From assembly GCA_946478935.1 (NCBI GenBank), contig CAMLEL010000005.1:1-20236 (forward strand): 20,236 nt of DNA, read 5' to 3'. Shown here in pieces: positions 13,080-20,087 of the stretch. Positions within the stretch are counted from its first letter, which is position 1, and each line of letters opens with the position of its first letter. The notes under the pieces were generated by a model, which was not told the origin of the DNA, did not search any database, and saw nothing but the letters and a program-made list of their open reading frames with translations. The stretch is from an uncultured Armatimonadota bacterium (GTDB lineage Bacteria; Armatimonadota; Fimbriimonadia; Fimbriimonadales; Fimbriimonadaceae). A program made the translations under genes and the position numbers.

Positions 13080-15269
13080 ATGATCATTCGAATCGCCGCC
13101 TTCGTGGGAGTTCTTGGTTTTGCCACACTTTCCCACTCCCAAAGCCCCAAGGTCACCTATCAGACTGTAGCCGTGCCTGTAAGTCGAGCTTTGGCCGAAC
13201 TCTCCAAGGCATCCGGCGTCAGTCTTTCGGCGTCGCCAGCTGTTGCAAGAGACGTCGTCACGATCGATGTAAAGGGCGTGAGCCTGGAAGACCTGAAAAC
13301 TCAGATTGCAAAAGCCTGTTCCGCAAAGTGGGAAGATAGCCAAGGTGGACTGCTCCTGGTTCCGGACTTGGTGCAGCGCCGAGAAGAAGAGCGAAAAGAG
13401 CACGCGGAGTACACGGCCCAGCTCGCAAAGTCACTGAAGGGTCTGGTTGATTCGCTGACCCCACCCAAACCAGAGAAGGGCGAGACTGAGGCGAGGCAGC
13501 AAATGGCGATGTTTGGAAACGGCGGGTCTGCAGGCAAAGCCATCATTCGAATCGCCCAAGCGATTGGGCCCAGCGCCTTGGCATCGATCGGCGAAAAGCA
13601 GCGAGTCGTGTTCTCTAGCAATCCCACTCGAATGCAGCGCGCGCTTCCAGCGGCCACGTCGCAGATTCTCCGTCAGCTTGTGGGTGAGTACAACGAAGAG
13701 CTCATCAAGCGGCAGCGGGCCCGCTCTGAAAATCCGGTTGCCGAGACCGAAGCGATGAAGAAGATGCGGGAGTTCTTTGGGGAGTTCGAGGAGAAGCCGG
13801 TGGAGGGCACGCCCACGAAAGCCATTTTGGTTTGCACCCGGCAATCTATGGTGGGCGCGCTCACCATGAACCTGAAGGTATTCAACGAGACCGGAAAGGT
13901 CGTGATCAGCGGTCAGCAAATGCTGGCCAGCGGTGGTGGGTTCATGGGAATGGCCACGGATATCGAATTCGGACCGGACGGTCTTCCTCGAGAAAAACCC
14001 GCGAAGCCCGGGGCCGCCAACGAAAAGCCAATTGAGTTCTCTCCGATCACCAAGGAGTTGATGACTCACAGCAATGTCATGACGATGGCTGTCAATCAGG
14101 CTAAGTTCAGCCCGGAGTTGAAATCTCGCCTCTTGCAGCCCAACCTCTACGACCCGCTTTCGTTCTCCCACTCTGAGGCGCTATTGGCGGTCGCTGCCCA
14201 ACGGGGCAAGAGTCTCGTCGCCTGCCTGCCAGACGAGATGATCTCATTCATCCAAATGATGGGTCCGGGCAAAGATGGCACGACGCCGACGGCCTATATG
14301 GAGTCCATCGATGGCTCGGTCACAGTTGGCGAGAATGGCTCGATCATGCTGATTCGCCCAAAGACGGCAGCCAAGTCTCGGCGCGAACGGTTCAATCGGG
14401 ACGCCCTTGGAAAGTTCATCCGTGCTGCTGAATCAAAAGGGGCGGTCATGCTCGACGATTTGGCTGAATATGCCCAACACTCAAACAATCCGATGGAAGA
14501 AGGCGCGGCCATGATGTACTTCATGTTCTTTGCGCCCAACGCTGTCCAATCCGGCATGGGCGGAATGGTTAGCTGGGACATGCTGCGGTTCTACGGTGGG
14601 CTCTCGGTGAATCAAAAGCGAAGTATGTCGCAGGGCTCGACGCTGTCCTTCGGCCAGCTAAATCCTATCCAGCGCACGGCCGTTAACCAAATGGTGTTCG
14701 GTCCCGATACAAGTCTCTTTGTGGACGATCCCAATGCTAAGAAGCCGGAGTTTGAATTGCCAACTTTCGTGCGTGGGATGATGGGCGGTCGGTTTGGCGC
14801 TGACTATCGAACAGAACCTACGGAGCTGATGCCCAATGGCTTGCCATCGAACGGGTATGTAGAACTAAAGCTGACCGAAGACTATGTAGCCAAGCCTACC
14901 GGAGCGGTTTCTCCGATCATCGGCAATGCCATGCTGGGAGCCGACGAATTGGCGCTGTTCCGCCTGTTCAAGGAAATGCCAGGCATGGAGCAGTTCAACT
15001 CCATGATGCCGAACATCGACGAGGTTCGAATGGGCGAGCGGTCGGTCTATGACTTCAAGTTCCACTTTGCACCGAATGTCCGAATGGAGAAGTCGCTCAA
15101 TGATGATCGAATCTCGGCGAACTCTCCGACGGTTCGCATGTCCAACATTCCGTCTGAGTTCTCAAAGAAGATCGACGAACGCCTGGCAGCCTTCAAGAAA
15201 ATGCCGTTCTTCGATCCGTCAATTATTGGTGGAGGTCGCAGTGGCGGCCCTCCGCCACCGGCAAACTGA
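13080..15269 (+). CDS. Large exported STN-domain protein (tandem paralogue 1)
   Basis: 729 residues. An N-terminal signal peptide (MIIRIAAFVGVLGFATLSHS) predicts export. Residues about 25-100 resemble an STN domain: VTYQTVAVPVSRALAELSKA, GVSLSASPAV, VVTIDVKGVSLEDLKTQI, KWEDSQGGLLLV. A charged helical segment follows (QRREEERKEHAEYTAQLAKS). The rest, about residues 150-720, is unfamiliar but shares landmarks with the next gene, for example RVVFSSNPTRMQRALP, RGKSLVACLPDEMISFI, RRERFNRDALGKFIRAAESK and LRFYGGLSVNQKRSMSQGS. It ends in a Gly-rich segment and GPPPPAN. STN domains usually serve secretins, TonB receptors or anti-sigma systems; here neither a secretin nor a TonB barrel is visible, so the function is unknown. 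Probably periplasmic or surface-exposed. Confidence 0.88.
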   Translation: MIIRIAAFVGVLGFATLSHSQSPKVTYQTVAVPVSRALAELSKASGVSLSASPAVARDVVTIDVKGVSLEDLKTQIAKACSAKWEDSQGGLLLVPDLVQRREEERKEHAEYTAQLAKSLKGLVDSLTPPKPEKGETEARQQMAMFGNGGSAGKAIIRIAQAIGPSALASIGEKQRVVFSSNPTRMQRALPAATSQILRQLVGEYNEELIKRQRARSENPVAETEAMKKMREFFGEFEEKPVEGTPTKAILVCTRQSMVGALTMNLKVFNETGKVVISGQQMLASGGGFMGMATDIEFGPDGLPREKPAKPGAANEKPIEFSPITKELMTHSNVMTMAVNQAKFSPELKSRLLQPNLYDPLSFSHSEALLAVAAQRGKSLVACLPDEMISFIQMMGPGKDGTTPTAYMESIDGSVTVGENGSIMLIRPKTAAKSRRERFNRDALGKFIRAAESKGAVMLDDLAEYAQHSNNPMEEGAAMMYFMFFAPNAVQSGMGGMVSWDMLRFYGGLSVNQKRSMSQGSTLSFGQLNPIQRTAVNQMVFGPDTSLFVDDPNAKKPEFELPTFVRGMMGGRFGADYRTEPTELMPNGLPSNGYVELKLTEDYVAKPTGAVSPIIGNAMLGADELALFRLFKEMPGMEQFNSMMPNIDEVRMGERSVYDFKFHFAPNVRMEKSLNDDRISANSPTVRMSNIPSEFSKKIDERLAAFKKMPFFDPSIIGGGRSGGPPPPAN

Positions 15270-15272
15270 ATT
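15246..15272 (+). repeat. 27-bp direct repeat, copy 1 (3' end of first STN gene)
   Basis: These 27 bases encode the GPPPPAN tail, the TGA stop and three following bases. They match 17398-17424 at 26 of 27 positions, the single difference (G/A) being synonymous in a Pro codon. Flanking bases diverge at once on both sides. Confidence 0.8.
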
Positions 15273-15298
15273 TCAAATTACATCGGCAGATTTGGGCT

Positions 15299-15304
15299 TA
15301 TAAT
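15299..15304 (+). promoter_or_regulatory. Consensus -10 element (TATAAT) of the second large STN gene
   Basis: A perfect TATAAT lies 5 nt before the ATG at 15310, in the 40-nt gap after the first STN gene. No Shine-Dalgarno and no clear -35 are seen. A leaderless transcript is predicted. Confidence 0.4.
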
Positions 15305-15309
15305 GACTT

Positions 15310-17421
15310 ATGGTTATGCCTCTGATGGCGTTGTTGGTTGGCACACCCACAATTAGCCTTTCTGTACCAGCGGCGTCCATAAAGGACGTCTTTGAAGAAG
15401 TATCCAGGCAATTGCCACGGCCAATTTATGCCGAAGGCAGTGTAGCAAGCGAAGTCCTCTCCGTGAACTTTCGTGACCTCACACAACAACAACTGGAAGC
15501 GCACGTTGCAAAGGTGACCGGGGCCGAATGGGTTGAGCGCGGAGGAAATCGCGTTCTTTCGTTGTCACGAGCAAAGGAAGTCGAACAGTTCGAAGCTGCT
15601 ATTGCAGACAGGGCCGCTGCAATCAATGAAAGCATTTCCAAGTTGGGAACTCCAAGTATTGCCACAAGAGCAGAACTCTCGCTCGTTGTATCTAGCGCAA
15701 ACCGTGCTGTTTCCGATATGAAGGCTGCATCAACTTCGAGTTGGGATGAATACGAAAAGGCTAGGCGGAGGTTATTTGAAACACTCAGCAGGGCACCAGT
15801 TGCACGTTTGCTAGATCGCATCATACATATGTTTAAGCCAAGTGACTTGGCGCGAATGGACCCCGCATTAAGGTTATGCTATTCATCACGTCCCAATAAA
15901 GTCGAAAGGCGATTCCCATTTCGCCTCGATAGCGTTATTCGCTCTTTCGAGGAAGAGCAACAAATCTTACTCCAAGAAATCAAACAGCCAATTGTATTCG
16001 ACGCTCGTCTTCCAGATGACCGGCGATTTCAGGTGTTTACACTCACTCCTAGGATTGCTGAAATTATATTAATCATCCAGAAAGATTTGACCACAAACTT
16101 GCCGAGCTTCGAACTCCATATTGCAGATGACGAAGGAAATATCCAAGGTTCGAGTTGGAAAAGACTCAATCGGAACAGTTTAACAATTGCCCAACAATCC
16201 TCCCTTCCTCCAGTTGAGATCGACCTTGATAAAAAGCAACAAGGCATCCGTTATGCCTTACGAACAATGCTCTTCCCGGGCCTGGTAGATCCGGAAAAGA
16301 AGCAGTCGATTCGAGAATTGATAGCTCCAACTTTGACTTGGCTAAGCAATCCTCAAGAGAATGAGCCATTGGCCGATATCATCGGACCCTCGCTGATTAC
16401 GCTCTCAAAGTCATCCGGCAGGGACTTGATAGCGTTGCTGCCCGATCGAGCCCTGAGTTGGTTGCCTTCAACTGATAAGTTTCAATCAGCCGAACTCTCG
16501 GCACAGATCACCGGACGCGGAGGTGCAAGTTCTTTTCAGAAGCCGTGGGATGCATTAATAGAGGATGCCGACCGTATGATCACGATCCGCCCTCGGCTGC
16601 CCCATGAGTGGCGAGAGGAACGCATCAATCGCAAGTCACTGAGTCGCCTCTTTAGCACAAGCCACGATGCAAAGAAGGTCTCCGTGTTGGAAGCAGCAGT
16701 GTACTTAGGATCTTGTCAGAGCAGTTCGGCATTCGAGTTTTGGAGCTATGACAGCAAAGCAAGTGGATTCGCTGAACCACTGCAAGGTACTTATGCCTCC
16801 CGTGAATTGACGACCTGGTATCAGCGTGACATTTTGAGATTGCTCGGAGTTTTGCCAGAGCAAAAGCTAAGGGTCTTTTTGGAAGGCGGATCTGTAGGGC
16901 TAGCTCAACTTGGTAAGTCGAATGTTGAGCGCTGCATTTTCGGCCGGGATCACGATGACCTGTTCGCAAATCGAAGTCCAGATTGGAGTGACAGAATGAC
17001 CAACCGACGGCTTTCCGAATTCATATGGAAGCGTCTGCCGAATGGCATACCGGCTAACTTTGAACTTACGTGCTCAAGGGATAACCAAGATATTCTTGTC
17101 ATTGAAGAGTCCGATGTGAGAACCGTTTCAAGCTACCTTCCGAAACAGTTCGGCGAGTATGTAGCCGGAAGCAACGACGTTCAAAGCCTTCCCCTTCAGA
17201 TGAGTAGATCTAGTTCGTACGAATTGGCCTTCCAATTTCGCCCTGAGTTAACTGGAAGGGCAGTCTTGGGTGAACTCACAGGGGATCGCAAGCAATTTCG
17301 TTCTATGAACGAACTGCCTGAAAGTTTGAGAGCGCAAATACGAGTTGGATACGAAGAAGCGGTACGGCGTCGCGCATCTCGTCCAACAATCAACCAGGGC
17401 CCTCCGCCACCAGCAAACTGA
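15310..17421 (+). CDS. Large exported STN-domain protein (tandem paralogue 2)
   Basis: 703 residues; the ATG at 15310 is the first possible start after an in-frame TGA at 15304. The signal-like N-terminus (MVMPLMALLVGTPTISLS) is short and lacks the usual basic residues. The STN-like region follows at once (ISLSVPAASIKDVFEEVSRQ, IYAEGSVASEVLSVNFRDLT, GAEWVERGGNRVLSLS). Landmarks match the upstream paralogue in the same order: LRLCYSSRPNKVERRFP, SGRDLIALLPDRALSWLP, WREERINRKSLSRLF, ILRLLGVLPEQKLRVFLEGG, and the final GPPPPAN. Overall similarity is low. The coding sequence is clearly more AT-rich than its neighbours (about 42-43% GC in 16021-16080 and 16141-16200 by hand count, against 57% in 13981-14040). 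Function unknown; probably exported. It converges on carB with 3 nt between stops. Confidence 0.87.
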   Translation: MVMPLMALLVGTPTISLSVPAASIKDVFEEVSRQLPRPIYAEGSVASEVLSVNFRDLTQQQLEAHVAKVTGAEWVERGGNRVLSLSRAKEVEQFEAAIADRAAAINESISKLGTPSIATRAELSLVVSSANRAVSDMKAASTSSWDEYEKARRRLFETLSRAPVARLLDRIIHMFKPSDLARMDPALRLCYSSRPNKVERRFPFRLDSVIRSFEEEQQILLQEIKQPIVFDARLPDDRRFQVFTLTPRIAEIILIIQKDLTTNLPSFELHIADDEGNIQGSSWKRLNRNSLTIAQQSSLPPVEIDLDKKQQGIRYALRTMLFPGLVDPEKKQSIRELIAPTLTWLSNPQENEPLADIIGPSLITLSKSSGRDLIALLPDRALSWLPSTDKFQSAELSAQITGRGGASSFQKPWDALIEDADRMITIRPRLPHEWREERINRKSLSRLFSTSHDAKKVSVLEAAVYLGSCQSSSAFEFWSYDSKASGFAEPLQGTYASRELTTWYQRDILRLLGVLPEQKLRVFLEGGSVGLAQLGKSNVERCIFGRDHDDLFANRSPDWSDRMTNRRLSEFIWKRLPNGIPANFELTCSRDNQDILVIEESDVRTVSSYLPKQFGEYVAGSNDVQSLPLQMSRSSSYELAFQFRPELTGRAVLGELTGDRKQFRSMNELPESLRAQIRVGYEEAVRRRASRPTINQGPPPPAN

Positions 17422-17424
17422 ATT
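17398..17424 (+). repeat. 27-bp direct repeat, copy 2 (3' end of second STN gene)
   Basis: Matches 15246-15272 at 26 of 27 bases, including the stop codon and three bases beyond. With copy 1 it brackets the AT-rich second STN gene. Confidence 0.8.
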
Positions 17425-19146
17425 CTAGGCCGGCTGGAAGTACTCTTCCAGCCTCAGGCAGCTGGCGCGACTCGGGTCGCTGAAGACTTCCAGTGCCTTG
17501 ATGAGCGCTTCGGCCGTGTCAATCGACGTCACGCAAGGCACTCCGGTCTCGATGCAGGCCCGACGGATCCGCGCCGCCTCGCTCTCGCTCGTCTCCGTCA
17601 AAGAGGGCGTGTTTATCATCAAGCTCACGTGGCCATCCAGGATCAAATCCAATATGTTGGGCGAACCGGCCTGAATCTTGTTGACGGTCCGACAGGGCAA
17701 CCCCGCGCTCTCCAGCGCGGCCGCCGTTCCCGGCGTTGCAGCAAGCTGTCGGCCAGAGGCATGCAGGCCACGAGCGATCTCGATCGCCATCGATTTGTCT
17801 TCATCTCTCACCGTGATGAGCACGCACCCGTCGCCCTTGAAGTGGATCCCACTGGCGACCATCGCCTTGTACAAGGCAGCTTCAAAGGTCCGATCGATGC
17901 CAAGAATTTCGCCCGTCGACTTCATCTCGGGCCCCAGGCTGGGCTCTACCCGAGAAAGCTTCTGGAAACTGAAAACTGGCGCCTTTACCGCATACAGAAT
18001 GGGCTCGGCACGCGCTGGGCACTCCTTTCCCGGGGCAAACGCTGACTCCGGAATCACGCGCCCCCGCACCCTGGGCTTGGCCGAAGATTCCAATCCAAAC
18101 TGCTCGGCAAACTCATCCAGAGCACAAGCCGGACTCGCTGACGAAACCGGCGCTTCCCTGACCAGTTCCCAAAGTCCACTTGTATAACCCAAGTCCTTAA
18201 GCTTCTCGCCCATCATGCAGCGGGTGGCTAGGTCCACCATGGGGATCCCAGTGACTTTGCTCAGGTAAGGAACCGTTCGGGACGCTCGGGGATTGACCTC
18301 GAGCACATAGGCGATCTCATCCTGAATCACAAACTGGATGTTCATCAGCCCCTTGACACCCAGGGCACGAGCAATCTTGCAGGCGCTCACCACCATTTGG
18401 GCCTGCACTGAATCGCTCAGGGAAATGGGTGGGTAAACGGCCATCGAGTCGCCGCTGTGAACGCCGGCCCTTTCCACGTGCTCCATGATGCCCGGCACCA
18501 GCGTGTCTTCCCCATCGCTGATGACGTCGACTTCCGCCTCCTTGCCGAGGAGGTACTTATCGACCAACACCGGCTGCCCTGGATTGGCATCCTCGGCTTC
18601 CCCGTAAAAACGGTTGAGGTGGTCTTCCGAGAAGACGATCTCCATCGCGCGCCCACCCAAAACGAAGCTCGGCCGAACCAGCACCGGATAGCCAACTTCC
18701 GCGGCGATGTCCTTTGCTTCTTCCAAGGATGTGACGGCTCTCCCCCGGGGCCTCGGGATACCAAGCTCCTCCAGCAAAGCGTCAAACTGCTTCCGGTCCT
18801 CCGCCATGGCGATTGACTCTGGCGAGGTTCCCAACACCTTGATCCCATTCTGCTGCAGGCCCTCGGCGAGGTTGATGGCAGTCTGGCCACCAAATTGGCA
18901 GACTGCACCGATAGGATTCTCATGGGAGATCACATCCAACACGTCTTCGAGAGTGACCGGCTCGAAATACAGCCCATCGCCCGTGTCGAAGTCAGTCGAA
19001 ACCGTCTCGGGATTGTTGTTGACAATGATCGCCCGATAGCCGAGCTTTTCAAGAGCCCATACGCAGTGCACACAGGAGTAGTCGAACTCAATTCCCTGGC
19101 CAATGCGGATGGGGCCGGAGCCAAGGACGAGGACGGTGGGCTTCAT
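17425..19146 (-). CDS. carB: Carbamoyl-phosphate synthase large subunit, separately encoded C-terminal half
   Basis: 573 residues corresponding to the second half of the usual protein of about 1,070 residues. It starts KPTVLVLGSGPIRIGQGIEF, the beginning of the second synthetase unit in full-length CarB. Residues 1-about 390 form the carbamoyl-phosphate ATP-grasp unit: NNNPETVSTDFDTGDGLYFEP, CQFGGQTAINLAEGL, PVLVRPSFVLGGRAMEIVF, KYLLGKEAEVDVISDGED, HSGDSMAVYPP, YVLEVNPRASRTVPYLSKVTG. Residues about 415-560 are the MGS-like allosteric domain (SLGPEMKSTGEILGIDRTFE, ATPGTAAALESAG, SLMINTPSLTETSESEAARIR). The N-terminal carboxyphosphate and oligomerisation domains are absent upstream. The ATG at 19146 is chosen by family alignment; TACAAT lies 11 nt before it. 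The frame is intact, so a split enzyme is likelier than a remnant. Confidence 0.93.
   Translation of the reverse strand: MKPTVLVLGSGPIRIGQGIEFDYSCVHCVWALEKLGYRAIIVNNNPETVSTDFDTGDGLYFEPVTLEDVLDVISHENPIGAVCQFGGQTAINLAEGLQQNGIKVLGTSPESIAMAEDRKQFDALLEELGIPRPRGRAVTSLEEAKDIAAEVGYPVLVRPSFVLGGRAMEIVFSEDHLNRFYGEAEDANPGQPVLVDKYLLGKEAEVDVISDGEDTLVPGIMEHVERAGVHSGDSMAVYPPISLSDSVQAQMVVSACKIARALGVKGLMNIQFVIQDEIAYVLEVNPRASRTVPYLSKVTGIPMVDLATRCMMGEKLKDLGYTSGLWELVREAPVSSASPACALDEFAEQFGLESSAKPRVRGRVIPESAFAPGKECPARAEPILYAVKAPVFSFQKLSRVEPSLGPEMKSTGEILGIDRTFEAALYKAMVASGIHFKGDGCVLITVRDEDKSMAIEIARGLHASGRQLAATPGTAAALESAGLPCRTVNKIQAGSPNILDLILDGHVSLMINTPSLTETSESEAARIRRACIETGVPCVTSIDTAEALIKALEVFSDPSRASCLRLEEYFQPA
17432..17453. 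terminator. Hairpin inside the last codons of carB, facing the second STN gene
   Basis: GGCTGGAAG at 17432-17440 pairs perfectly with 17445-17453 around a TACT loop. It lies 10 nt after the stop of the plus-strand STN gene and within the final codons of carB (EEYFQP), so it can fold in both transcripts. No T tract follows on either side. Confidence 0.55.
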
Positions 19147-19157
19147 TCCAAGGTGTA

Positions 19158-19163
19158 ATTGTA
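19158..19163 (-). promoter_or_regulatory. Candidate -10 element (TACAAT) of carB C-half
   Basis: TACAAT on the minus strand lies exactly 11 nt before the ATG at 19146. It supports independent transcription of the C-terminal half rather than a broken longer gene. No Shine-Dalgarno is evident; TTGGA next to the ATG is too close. Confidence 0.42.
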
Positions 19164-19250
19164 CCTGTGCGGGTAGCAAATCCGAAGCCTCAAACCCAAA
19201 ACGCGAATTCGAGCTATGAGTTTCCTGCGGTACGAAAGGCGGCTCCTACT

Positions 19251-19296
19251 CTAAGAAACGGAGCCCAACTTTTAAGAAGCGGCCTTGCTCCGTTAG
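19251..19296. repeat. Interrupted inverted repeat in the carB upstream gap
   Basis: CTAAGAAACGGAGC at 19251-19264 and GCTCCGTTAG at 19287-19296 are inverted copies apart from four extra bases (GAAA) in the left arm; the spacer is 22 nt. The gap 19147-19409 otherwise shows only the carB -10 element near 19160. A 79-codon minus-strand frame overlapping it has no family resemblance and is not accepted. The repeat may be a terminator for the TPM genes or a dispersed element. Confidence 0.4.
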
Positions 19297-19409
19297 GAAC
19301 TGGATCTCTCTCCTTTTCCGCGCTCAGGTTCAAGCTCTTCAAGTTGGCGCAATGGGACAAGGATTCAGACTGCTTCATTGGCAGGGATTGATGCTCGGCC
19401 CAAGCGCAG

Positions 19410-20087
19410 CTACCGAAAATACAAACGGTTCGGCAATTCGTCGCCGGATCCATCTTGCTGCGGGCAATGCTTCCTTAGGAGGTTGCCGGTCAAATCAATG
19501 GCGCTCATCAATCCCTCGACGGGCCGCTTATCACGGATCCCATCCAGGATCGCATCCCGAATCTCTTCCCACTGATTCATCGTGATGTGCTCGGAAATGT
19601 GGTCATCACCCATCACAACCACGGTCTGCTCCATCTCGGCGATGAAGATCATCACGCCCGTGTTCCGACTGGTCTCAGATACCCGGTAACGGCGGAACGA
19701 GAGCGCCGCCGCCCGCTCCGCATGACGTCGCATCGATCGCTTGCTGGCGAACATGCACAGCACTCTAGGAAACGCTCGCACCAGGACCTGGCCAAGAAGA
19801 AACCCAAACACCAGGGTCAACAGGACAAAGCCCAGGTTGAAGGTGATGACCGGTCCGCTATCCCAGGGGCCAGGGGCGGATAGCGCGACTCCTTGCCACT
19901 TCCACCATGCCAGCGATAGCCCTCCAAGAGAAACCAGGAACGACAAGACAGCTTCCTGCCAACTGTAGATGCCGGCCATTCGTGCAACCACCACAATCAG
20001 CTCGCCACAAGACCCATCCTCCGCGTTCCGGATGGCCGCTTCGATCTCAGGGGCTCGCGCTTTGAGTTCCCTGGAAACTCTCACCAT
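19410..20087 (-). CDS. TPM-domain membrane protein
   Basis: 225 residues. The N-terminus (IEAAIRNAEDGSCGELIVVVAR, residues 15-36) is the first part of a TPM-type domain: an amphipathic helix followed by the G-E-hydrophobic strand. Two membrane helices follow (AVLSFLVSLGGLSLAWWKW; VITFNLGFVLLTLVFGFLLGQVLV), then a basic segment (ASKRSMRRHAERAAALSF) and the second part of the domain, TGVMIFIAEMEQTVVVMGDD and WEEIRDAILDGIRDKRPVEGLM. TPM proteins are membrane proteins of largely unknown role, related to the Psb32 photosystem-repair factor in plants. The ATG at 20087 overlaps the stop of the upstream gene by 7 nt, so the two are translationally coupled. The pairing with a YgcG-type protein is typical of this family. 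Confidence 0.87.
   Translation of the reverse strand: MVRVSRELKARAPEIEAAIRNAEDGSCGELIVVVARMAGIYSWQEAVLSFLVSLGGLSLAWWKWQGVALSAPGPWDSGPVITFNLGFVLLTLVFGFLLGQVLVRAFPRVLCMFASKRSMRRHAERAAALSFRRYRVSETSRNTGVMIFIAEMEQTVVVMGDDHISEHITMNQWEEIRDAILDGIRDKRPVEGLMSAIDLTGNLLRKHCPQQDGSGDELPNRLYFR

Noticed and set aside
13431..14171. 246-codon minus-strand frame
   Set aside because: Antisense to the first large STN gene, whose frame has a signal peptide and a paralogue; low-complexity Leu/Arg/His composition.
19214..19453. 79-codon minus-strand frame upstream of carB, considered as a remnant of the CarB N-terminal half
   Set aside because: Its translation has no similarity to CarB and it overlaps the 3' end of the TPM gene, so there is no sign of a broken full-length carB.
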